Source of the DNA: Thermoanaerobaculia bacterium
GTDB taxonomy: Bacteria; Acidobacteriota; Thermoanaerobaculia; Multivoradales; JAHEKO01
Assembly: GCA_945787575.1 (NCBI GenBank)
Contig: CALZKB010000003.1
Coordinates: 37,930 to 101,929, forward strand
Length of the DNA: 64,000 nucleotides
Direction of reading: 5' to 3'
The notes under the pieces are model-generated. The model worked only from the letters and a program-made list of their open reading frames with translations, searched no databases and had not been told where the DNA came from. Position 1 is the stretch's first letter, and each line of letters opens with the position of its first letter. Both the position numbers and the translations under genes were made by a program. Below, piece after piece: positions 19,178-27,507 of the stretch.

Positions 19178-20527
19178 GTGCCGAAGAGGCGCGACTCCGT
19201 GAGACATCCATCCGCAATCCTCTGGCTCTTCGGTGTCTTCGTCGCGGCGGCCTCCGTGGCTCAGCCGCCCTGCGCACCGCTGGCTCCGCCCGAAGAGCCG
19301 ATCGTCGAGGTCTTCCCCTCCGAGGTGGCCCAGTTGCGAGACATCGTGGCGGCGGCATCGACCGGCACGACGATCCTGCTTCACGACGGTCTCTACGACC
19401 TGAGCCACGGCGACGGCGCAGATCGGCTGAGCTTCAACACGCCAGGCGTGACTCTGAGATCGGTGAGCGGCGATCGGGACGCGGTGGTTCTCGACGGCGC
19501 CTACGGCACGAACGAGCTGATCTCCATCCTGGCCTCCGATGTCACCATCGCCGACCTCACGGTGAAGCGAGCCTTCGACCATCCGATCCACATTTCGGGC
19601 AACGCCGGCAGTCCGATCACCGGAATCGTCCTTCACAACCTGCGCGTCGTCGACCCCGGCCAGCAAGCCGTCAAGATCAACCCGATCGACGACGGCTACG
19701 TGGACTTCGGGGTGATGCAGTGCAGCCTCATCGAGCTGACCCCGGTCGGCCGGGAGGAGATCCGAGACAACTGTTACACCGGCGGGCTGGATGCCCACCA
19801 GGCTTGGGGTTGGCTGGTTCGTCGGAATCGGATCGAGGGCTTCTGGTGCGATCAGGGGCTGTCGGAGCACGGTATCCATTTCTGGCGGGGATCGCGGGAC
19901 ACCCTGGTGGAGGAGAACGTCATCGTCGACTGTGCGCGCGGGATCGGCTTCGGCCTCGGCGCGGACGGATCGGCGCGGGAGTACCCCGACGACCCCTACC
20001 CGGATATCGGCTACATGGGCCACATCGACGGCGTCATTCGGAACAACTTCGTCGCCGCCGATGATCCGGCCCTCTTCGCCTCCGCGAGCGGGTTCGACAC
20101 CGGGGTCGGACTCGAACAGGCTCACGGCACCGAGGTGCACCACAACAGTGTGGCGTCGACTCAGACCCCCCGCTCATCCTCGATCGAATGGCGCTTCCCC
20201 AACACGTTGGCGGAGATCGCCAACAACCTGGCGAGCTCCGTGCTCAAGCCCCGCGACGGCGGGGTCGCGAACCTGACGACGAACATCGAAGACGCCTCGC
20301 TATCCTGGTTCGCCGAGATCGGGGCGGGCGATTTGCACTTGACCGAATCGGCCTCCGCCGCGGTCGACGGCGGTACGGCTCTCCCGCCCGGCGCCGCCGA
20401 CTTCGATATCGATCTGGAGATCCGTGACGGCAACCCCGACGTCGGAGCCGATGAGGTGCGAGAGGTGCTGTTCATGGACGGTTTCGAGTCGGGCGACACC
20501 TCGGCGTGGTCGGTGGTCGTGCCGTAG
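19178..20527 (+). CDS. secreted right-handed parallel beta-helix protein with GDTSAW C-terminal tag
   Basis: Signal peptide; NAGSPITGIVLHNLRVVDPGQQAVKINP, VRRNRIEGFWCDQGLSEHGIHFWRGSRDTLVEENVIVDC; ends FMDGFESGDTSAWSVVVP. Confidence 0.82.
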   Translation: MPKRRDSVRHPSAILWLFGVFVAAASVAQPPCAPLAPPEEPIVEVFPSEVAQLRDIVAAASTGTTILLHDGLYDLSHGDGADRLSFNTPGVTLRSVSGDRDAVVLDGAYGTNELISILASDVTIADLTVKRAFDHPIHISGNAGSPITGIVLHNLRVVDPGQQAVKINPIDDGYVDFGVMQCSLIELTPVGREEIRDNCYTGGLDAHQAWGWLVRRNRIEGFWCDQGLSEHGIHFWRGSRDTLVEENVIVDCARGIGFGLGADGSAREYPDDPYPDIGYMGHIDGVIRNNFVAADDPALFASASGFDTGVGLEQAHGTEVHHNSVASTQTPRSSSIEWRFPNTLAEIANNLASSVLKPRDGGVANLTTNIEDASLSWFAEIGAGDLHLTESASAAVDGGTALPPGAADFDIDLEIRDGNPDVGADEVREVLFMDGFESGDTSAWSVVVP

Positions 20528-20553
20528 CACCGGCGGAGTCTTGCCGCGGGCCG

Positions 20554-21804
20554 CTAGGGATGAACCCCCGTCGCGTGCAATCGAAAGACGATTTCCGGGG
20601 TCGCGAGATCGATCTCGGTGCGCACGAAAAGCACTCCGGTCGTCGACGCCGGGTCGTAGGCGCAGAGCCCCGGCCCGAGCCCGGTGCTGTCGGACGAGCG
20701 AAGATCGGCGCGCACGATCGGCTTGCCCGCCGCATCGCGACGTAGCCGGGGTGGATCGAGCGACTCGAGCTCGAGCACCCGGCAGCCTCGGTGGCGGGGA
20801 CGTGGCGACAACCGTTTCGGAGTGACGAGAAGCAAGAGGCTCCCATCGCGGGCTCGAGCCACGTCCGGCTGGGTCAGGACGTGACCCCCGAGGGCTGCGG
20901 CATCGCGGCGATCGCTCAGACGTCCCCGCCAAGTCCAGTCGAGACGGGCCCTCGGTCCCTCGCCGTCGGTGGCGAAGACGCCGAGGAACTCCGCGTTCCG
21001 GTTGCGCCTTCCGGTCAACGGATCGATGACCAGACACTGGGCCACCATGTAGAGCGTCTCGTCGAGACCGTAGAGCGCCGGCTCGGTCCACAGCGCACAG
21101 CGGGCGAGTTCGGGATCGAGCGTCGAGAGATCGAGGTCCGGGCGCCAGGCCGGATCGGTGAGAGCACCGCCGAGCCGAGCCTCACGACCCCGGCCGAGCC
21201 CGCGCGGACTCGGGGATCGGGAAAGGCGAAAGTGGACGCTCTGCGGGCGGCGGTCTTCGTCGCCGAACGGCTCAAAGTAGCGCAAGTGCATGCCGAACCA
21301 CCGGGTGCCGGATCGTCTCTCGAGCGGCGCCAAGGTCGATACCTCGTGTACCGACACTCCCTTGCCGCCGGTCGGGCTTGGATCGGTCTCGTGCGCCGAA
21401 GTGGCGAGGCTACGCACGAACTGCCAGCTCTCGCCCCCGTCATCGCTCGAGGCGAGATGGATGCTCACTCCGAACTCGGGACTCGACCGCGGTCTGTGGA
21501 GATGGAGATAGGAATAGGAGAGCCACAGGCGGTCACTCGACGGATCCTTGCGGACCGCGGGGTCGCCGTACCCGCGGAAGGGGCTGGGCGAGGGGCCGGG
21601 CAGGGTGAAGAAGGGATCGCCCTCGATCCGCATCTCGGGACACTGCGGGTTGTCGGCGCGGCAGTCGAAGCGCACCGGCACCGCCCCGGCCGCGGCTGCG
21701 GACACCAGCAGGACGGCACTCAGTGCCAGCACCGCCGCCCGCGCGAACTCGATCCGCGCCCCCTCGTTCCCGGCCGAGCTCCTCGCGACCCTCGTTGATC
21801 TCAT
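20554..21804 (-). CDS. secreted sialidase/BNR-like protein
   Basis: Signal peptide; GYGDPAVRKDPSSDRLWLSYSY, HLASSDDGGESWQFV, DPEL...WTEPALYG. Confidence 0.65.
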   Translation of the reverse strand: MRSTRVARSSAGNEGARIEFARAAVLALSAVLLVSAAAAGAVPVRFDCRADNPQCPEMRIEGDPFFTLPGPSPSPFRGYGDPAVRKDPSSDRLWLSYSYLHLHRPRSSPEFGVSIHLASSDDGGESWQFVRSLATSAHETDPSPTGGKGVSVHEVSTLAPLERRSGTRWFGMHLRYFEPFGDEDRRPQSVHFRLSRSPSPRGLGRGREARLGGALTDPAWRPDLDLSTLDPELARCALWTEPALYGLDETLYMVAQCLVIDPLTGRRNRNAEFLGVFATDGEGPRARLDWTWRGRLSDRRDAAALGGHVLTQPDVARARDGSLLLLVTPKRLSPRPRHRGCRVLELESLDPPRLRRDAAGKPIVRADLRSSDSTGLGPGLCAYDPASTTGVLFVRTEIDLATPEIVFRLHATGVHP

Positions 21805-21961
21805 CCAGGCCTCCCTTCTGCCGGCAGGGCACCGGCGTCTTCACCCATTTGGGGTCGCGAGGCCCTCGCTCGTATGACTCGAAACCCGGGGACGACCGGC
21901 GAGACCGCAGTGACGATTCGGTCCGAACGAGCGCTCCACGTGCTAGGTTTTCCGGTACGCC

Positions 21962-22933
21962 ATGTCCGCTTCGCCCACCGCATCGACCACTACTCCTCTC
22001 CTCGACGCCGCCAAGTTCCGCGACCCGCGGCGGACCGCCACCGGCGAGGAGCGCGCCCAAGTCGAGCTCGAAACCCTCGAGACTCTGTGGTTCAATACCG
22101 GAACGCTGTGCAACATCGAGTGTCGGCGCTGCTACATCGAGTCGGGCCCCACCAACGACCGCCTCGTCTACATCGGTGCCGACGAGGTGGAGCGCTACCT
22201 CGACGAGATCGCCGAGCTCGGCCTGACGACCCGCACGATCGGCTTCACCGGCGGCGAACCATTCATGAATCCGGAGTTTCTCGTGATGGTGGAAGAGTGC
22301 CTGAACCGCGGTTTCCGGGTGCTGGTGCTGACCAACGCCATGCGGCCTCTGATGCTGCCGGCGACCCGCGCCCGACTACTGCGGCTGCACGAGAGATTCG
22401 GTCAGAGGCTCCACCTGCGGGTCAGCCTCGACCACTACACGAGAGCGCTGCACGAGGTCGAGCGCGGTCCACGCTCCTGGGATTCGACGCTGCGCGGCCT
22501 CGGCTGGCTGGTGACCCACGGGTTTCACCTGTCGGTCGCGGGACGAACCTGCTGGAACGAGGAGGAGGCCGCGGCTCGGCTCGGTTACGCGCGCCTTTTT
22601 GCCGAGCTCGGGCTGGCGTGCGATGCCGGGGACCCGGCGCAGCTCGTGCTCTTCCCCGAGATGGACCCGACTCGCGACGTACCGGAGATCACGAGCGACT
22701 GTTGGGGCGCCCTCGGCGTCGAGCCGTCCAGCCTCATGTGCGCCACCAGTCGCATGGTGGTCAAACGCCGGGCGGCGTCGTCGACTACGGTCGTCAGCTG
22801 TACGCTGCTGCCCTACGACGCTCGGTTCGAGCTCGGGTCCACCCTCCGCGAGGCCTGCGGTCCGATGCCGCTCAACCATCCTCACTGCGCGCGCTTCTGT
22901 GTTCTCGGCGGGGGGTCCTGCAGCGCCGGTTGA
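21962..22933 (+). CDS. radical SAM protein
   Basis: LWFNTGTLCNIECRRCYIESGP (CX3CX2C), IGFTGGEPFMNPEF; Cys-rich C-terminus HPHCARFCVLGGGSC. Confidence 0.85.
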   Translation: MSASPTASTTTPLLDAAKFRDPRRTATGEERAQVELETLETLWFNTGTLCNIECRRCYIESGPTNDRLVYIGADEVERYLDEIAELGLTTRTIGFTGGEPFMNPEFLVMVEECLNRGFRVLVLTNAMRPLMLPATRARLLRLHERFGQRLHLRVSLDHYTRALHEVERGPRSWDSTLRGLGWLVTHGFHLSVAGRTCWNEEEAAARLGYARLFAELGLACDAGDPAQLVLFPEMDPTRDVPEITSDCWGALGVEPSSLMCATSRMVVKRRAASSTTVVSCTLLPYDARFELGSTLREACGPMPLNHPHCARFCVLGGGSCSAG

Positions 22934-22940
22934 CGGTTCG

Positions 22941-23250
22941 GGGCACGACCGTCGACCAAGCCGAGGTCTTGCCCGACTCGCAGCCCGCCACCACCGTGCC
23001 GCCGAAGGCGTCGATCGACGTCTCGTTCCGAGTGTGCCCGTCGTCGGGCCCGAGCCGGTGTTCGACAAAAGGGAGCCGGCCCCCTCCACGCGCTCGAGCA
23101 ACGACTCTTCGGGGCCGGGTGCGGCGGAGCGCAGTCCGCTTGCCCGAGGGCGCTGGACGTCGAGCGGCAGCACCCAGCCGAGATCGTCCGTGTCGCCCGG
23201 CATCACCAGAGTGCCGAGAGGGGTTCTCAGCGCCGCGACGAGCTCCGCCG
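22941..23250 (-). pseudogene. decayed secreted-protein gene remnant carrying a degenerate GDTSAW tag
   Basis: Minus frame GGTVVAGCESGKTSAWSTVVP followed by CGA where tag genes have a stop; no intact upstream ORF. Confidence 0.5.
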
Positions 23251-23266
23251 GCGGCCGAAGTTCGGC

Positions 23267-23743
23267 TCAGGCCGCTTCGCAGAGCGATTTGAGGTTGGCC
23301 AGAGAGCGCTCGAGGCACTGGGCCTGCAACCGCTCGACCGTCGCCGCATCGGCCGGGGAGCGCGCCGGCTCGGCGCGCTGCCCGGGCTCGAGATCGAGGT
23401 CGACCTCGACTTCGGTCTCGTTCCCCTTGGCGGCGTAGGTCCAGTCCTGGTTGCACGCGATCAACAGCTGTTCGAACGACGAGCCCAGACTGATGCACTC
23501 GGTGGGTCCTTGCGCCTTGGCGCGCCAGTGCACGACGCCTTCGACCTGGTCCTCGACAGCGGGCTGGGTCAGCGGGAAGCGCACCCCGACCGCCAGGTAG
23601 GTGCGACGGTGGCCGTTGGAGACGAGCGCCTCGGTGTCGCTCCAGCCCACGAACCAGCGATCCCATCGATGCGGGTCGCGAGCGAGCGCGCAGACCTCTT
23701 CGAGGGCGGCGTCGATTCGAATAGTTCTCTTCACGTGTGCCAT
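23267..23743 (-). CDS. SRPBCC/polyketide cyclase-like protein
   Basis: MAHVKRTIRIDAALEEVCALARDPHRWDRWFVGWSD... typical SRPBCC start. Confidence 0.75.
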   Translation of the reverse strand: MAHVKRTIRIDAALEEVCALARDPHRWDRWFVGWSDTEALVSNGHRRTYLAVGVRFPLTQPAVEDQVEGVVHWRAKAQGPTECISLGSSFEQLLIACNQDWTYAAKGNETEVEVDLDLEPGQRAEPARSPADAATVERLQAQCLERSLANLKSLCEAA

Positions 23744-23976
23744 CTCATTCCTCCTCTGTTGGTGGGCGGAAGGACGAGACGGGCTTCGTGGCGGAAATCT
23801 CCAGCAGCAGCTCGCGGACTCGACCCGGCTCCCGCCCTCTCTGTCATCAATGAGATAGGCGTCGGTCGGCGCCGACTGTTACGGACCGGGATCTCCGCTC
23901 TCACTCGAGCTCGCCTTTTCTCTCCACTGCTCCCGCGAGTAGAGTTGAGGCCACCGACTCGCGGAAGGAGGAGAGG

Positions 23977-24630
23977 ATGCGAATCGCAGTTTTGGGCACC
24001 GGAGTCGTCGGGCAGGCGCTGGCGACGAAGCTGGTCGAGCTCGGGCACGAGGTCCGAATGGGCTCGCGCACGGCGGACAACGAGCAGGCCTCGGCATGGA
24101 CCGCCGCGGCCGGCAGCCGCGCGTCGCACGGGACTTTTGCGAAGGCTGCCGCCTTCGGTGCTCTGGTGTTCAACTGCACCGCCGGCGCCAGCTCCCTCGC
24201 GGCTTTGCGCAGCGCCGGGGAAAAGAACTTGAACGGCAAGATCCTCGTCGACGTGGCCAATCCGCTCGATTTCTCCGAGGGCATGCCGCCCACCTTGACG
24301 GTGTGCAACACCGACTCGCTGGGAGAACAGATCCAGCGGGAGTTCCCGGCCGCTCAGGTGGTCAAGGCCTTCAACACGGTCAACTACCGAGTAATGGTCG
24401 ACCCCGGTCTGGTCGGCGGAGCACACGACGTCTTCGTCTGTGGCGATGACGAAGACGCCAAGGTCCGGGTCAAAGAGCTGATCGCGCGATTCGGCTGGGA
24501 GTCGATCCTCGACCTCGGCGACATCACGGCGGCCCGCGGCACCGAGATGATGCTGCCGCTCTGGATTCGCCTCTGGGGCTTCATGGAGACGACCGATTTC
24601 AACCTCAAGGTGGTGGGCCCGGCCGACTGA
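23977..24630 (+). CDS. NADPH-dependent F420 reductase-like NAD(P)-binding protein
   Basis: MRIAVLGTGVVGQALATKLVELGHEVRMGSRTADN; VDVANPLDF; VVKAFNTVNYRVM. Confidence 0.88.
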   Translation: MRIAVLGTGVVGQALATKLVELGHEVRMGSRTADNEQASAWTAAAGSRASHGTFAKAAAFGALVFNCTAGASSLAALRSAGEKNLNGKILVDVANPLDFSEGMPPTLTVCNTDSLGEQIQREFPAAQVVKAFNTVNYRVMVDPGLVGGAHDVFVCGDDEDAKVRVKELIARFGWESILDLGDITAARGTEMMLPLWIRLWGFMETTDFNLKVVGPAD

Positions 24631-24669
24631 CGGCGCCCGCAGTCGAAAGCCGCGCGATTCGCGAGGGGA

Positions 24670-24693
24670 GACCCCGGTCCTCGAGTCGGGGTC
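24670..24693. terminator. 7-bp perfect hairpin GACCCCG/CGGGGTC after the F420-reductase-like gene
   Basis: gaccccg-gtcctcgagt-cggggtc, between a + gene end and a - ORF end; no T-tract. Confidence 0.45.
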
Positions 24694-24857
24694 CGTCGGC
24701 TAGAACTTGACCGCGAGGGCTGTCGCGACCGTGGTGTCCTCGAACAGCCGCTCGTCCTCGCTGAAGGTCAGGGCACGAGCTTGGCGCCGCTGGCCGCTGG
24801 ACATGTCGTCCTCCCGACGATGACTATGGCAGGCTCACCTGCTGCCTGCTCGAGCCG

Positions 24858-25379
24858 TCAACCCTTGCGGGCATAGTCGATCGCCATCCCCTTCGCTTCG
24901 CCCTCCGGGGTCTCGAAGAACATCTCCATCGAGTGGTGATCGTCGTCGACGAGGGTGATCACCGACCGCTTGGCGACCGGCTGCCCGTCGCGCGGGTTGG
25001 TCATCGAGCCACGCATCGTCCACATCTTGCCGGCGGCGTCGACCTCACCCTGTTCGAACTGCATGATCGTAGAGGCGGTGTCGATCCAGAACCCCTCCCA
25101 GCGGCGATCCACCGTGTTGTAGCCGAAGAACCCCCGTCCTTCGAAGTCGGGAAACGGACCCTCACTGGGGTCGCCCTGATAGCTCTGGCGCAAGAAGCGC
25201 CCCCCCAGCTCCCAGGAGTTGGTCATCGTGCCGGTCGATACCATCGGCTCGCCCGGACCCATCCACATCCGGACCTCGGCCGAGAACTCCCCGACGAACG
25301 GTTCGAGCATCGCGTGCTCGGCCGCGGGCGCCGCCATTGCGGCGAAGTCACTACTGCTGGCATCGGGTGCGTCACTCAT
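24858..25379 (-). CDS. DUF1579 family protein
   Basis: EHAMLEPFVGEFSAEVRMWMGPGEPMVSTGTMTNSWELGGRFLRQSYQGD; GFFGYNTVDRRWEGFWIDTASTIM. Confidence 0.85.
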   Translation of the reverse strand: MSDAPDASSSDFAAMAAPAAEHAMLEPFVGEFSAEVRMWMGPGEPMVSTGTMTNSWELGGRFLRQSYQGDPSEGPFPDFEGRGFFGYNTVDRRWEGFWIDTASTIMQFEQGEVDAAGKMWTMRGSMTNPRDGQPVAKRSVITLVDDDHHSMEMFFETPEGEAKGMAIDYARKG

Positions 25380-25487
25380 GGCTGTCTCCCCAGATAGTGG
25401 TCGGTGAGAGCGAGATCATAACCGGCCGCGGGGATGCAGACTCACTCGGCCGAGGGTCTTCCAGGAAGGCGAAGCGATGCTGCGAAG

Positions 25488-26424
25488 TCACCGACGCGAG
25501 GGGTCCTCGTCGGAGGATGGATAGAGCGCGTCGACGATCTGGTGGAGCGCTTCTTCACGAGCCAGCTCGCCGTTCAGGAAGCGTGGCCAGATTCCGTTCT
25601 CGACGGTCGCGATGGCACCGCTGCGCTCGTAGAGGTCGGTCGCGTCTCCGTAGGCGACGTGTTCCGGGTCGTAGACCCGGCGCATGGTCGCCGCCGCTTG
25701 GACGAACATCAAGGTGTGCGGCACGTCGTGGAACCCGGCGTCGCTCCGAACAAGGCCGCGCTCCAAGAGCCGCGCCCGCAACTGGTCGAATGCGTTGTCG
25801 TCGCCCTTCGACGCGATGTCGAGAGCGTGGGTGGATTCGTGAAGCAGGGTCTCCAGCAGCAGGCCGTCCGCCTCGCCGCTCCCGACCTCCACCACCGCGA
25901 CCGGTTGGTCGCCGCGCAGGTAGTAGGTCATCGCCCCCGGCGGGTTGGTCCGCGTGACCAGGAACATCGGCACCTGTACGTGCGGGTCGGCGATGCCCAG
26001 CGACTCCATCATGAAGGCGAGCGCCTCGCGGTGACGGGGGACAAACGCCGCCTCTAGATAATTCAGACGCGCCTCCAGCTCGACCTTGCGCGACGGCCAC
26101 AGCTCGGTCTCGAAGCTCGAGATGCGCTCCTCGATCGCCGCCGCCAAGCGCACGGCGTCATCGCGGATCGAGATCGAACGGCCACGTGGCTGGTAGGGCT
26201 CGGGCAAGGTAACCCGCGAGCGGCGCGCCGCTCAAGTCGGCCGCCTGCGCACGGACGAAGAAGTAGAGATCCACCAACGGATCGATGCGCAGCTCGAGGC
26301 TGGAAGCCGCTGCGACCGGGACCGAGGGCTCGGGCTGCGAAGCAGCGATTGCGACGGTGTCGCCGACACCGGCGCCGAGAGCCAGCGCGAGCAGCAACGT
26401 CACTAGAACTCGACCGTCGGTCAT
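25488..26424 (-). pseudogene. secreted HExxH putative metallopeptidase, split by a frameshift near 26205
   Basis: 26158..26424 encodes a signal peptide and ...PLVDLYFFVRAQAADLSGAPLAGYLARA; 25488..26207 continues LPEPYQPRGRSI... with ETLLHESTHALD (HESTH). Confidence 0.65.
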
Positions 26425-26458
26425 GATCCGGCTAGCTTAACCGCCGCGCGCTCGACGG

Positions 26459-27211
26459 TCACCGCTCGGGCGTCGCCGTCCTCGAGGCGGGGGCTTCGGC
26501 TTCCGGGGACTGGGCCGGCAATACCAGCGGCGGTTTGTCGCCGCCGACCACGGCACCGGGCGGGATCCTCGCGTAGTAGGGCGACACGACGGTCTTCGGC
26601 AGGGTGCGGACTCCGTCGCCCATCTTGATCGGGCCGATTCCGGTGCCGGCGCCGAGCTTGCAGTCGGCGCCGATCTCGATGAGGCCGTAGCGGAACTTGC
26701 CGGCACCCTCGTAGGCGTGCACCGAGAGCTGGCTGAAAGCGCCGATGAGCGTGTTGTCGCCGATGAAGATGAGCTCGGGGCGGAAGTGATCGAGCCACGC
26801 CATCTGCATGATCTCGACCCCGCGGCCGACGTTGACGCCCATCCATCGGTACCAGCGGTTCTTGGCCGGGGTGCCGCGCATGAAGATCGACACCGCGACC
26901 TGCAACGACAACAGGATCCGCCGTCCCAACGGCAGGTTCAGTCGGCGCCAGTTCACGGCTCCCTTCTCATCCGCCTGACCCAGGCCGGAGATCGTGTACT
27001 GGCGCTTTCCACGCGACAGGAACTCCTCGAGGTTCGCCTTGCCGGCATCCGTTCGGGGATCGAGGGTCGTCACGTCGACGCCCTTGCCGCCGGAGGTCTT
27101 GCTGATCCGAATCGTGCGTCGGCTCTTGTGGCTGAAGCGAATCGCCCGGCCGATGATCTCGATCGTCACCCGCCGCATCACCTCTTCCGGGGTCGCGCCG
27201 TCGTTTGCCAT
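26459..27211 (-). CDS. left-handed beta-helix (hexapeptide-like) acyltransferase-family protein
   Basis: From ATG at 27211: IFIGDNTLIGAFSQLSVHAYEGAGKFRYGLIEIGADCKLGAGTGIGPIKMGDGVRTLPKTVVSPYYARIPPGAVVGG. Confidence 0.7.
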   Translation of the reverse strand: MANDGATPEEVMRRVTIEIIGRAIRFSHKSRRTIRISKTSGGKGVDVTTLDPRTDAGKANLEEFLSRGKRQYTISGLGQADEKGAVNWRRLNLPLGRRILLSLQVAVSIFMRGTPAKNRWYRWMGVNVGRGVEIMQMAWLDHFRPELIFIGDNTLIGAFSQLSVHAYEGAGKFRYGLIEIGADCKLGAGTGIGPIKMGDGVRTLPKTVVSPYYARIPPGAVVGGDKPPLVLPAQSPEAEAPASRTATPER

Positions 27212-27507
27212 GTCATCTGCGACTCTAGCCTGCATTTCGCAGTGCGCCGTGCAAAGGGGGCGAGTTTTCGGTGGGACGCGCGCCGACACGATCAGCCAAC
27301 AGTGGACCGACCGGGGGCACGGGCCCCCGTGAGTCCTCGTCTTCGGCTCGGTTGGCTTTCTCGGCTCGAATCGCCAACATTTTGGGGTCACCTCGCGTAT
27401 CAATAGAACGAGCGCCTCGGAGCTTTGCCGGTCGACGCGGAGATTCTCTGGCAAGAGAGAGCTCGACCACCGAGACGCGGAGCCGACCGTGTTGTCTTAG
27501 GAAGCAG

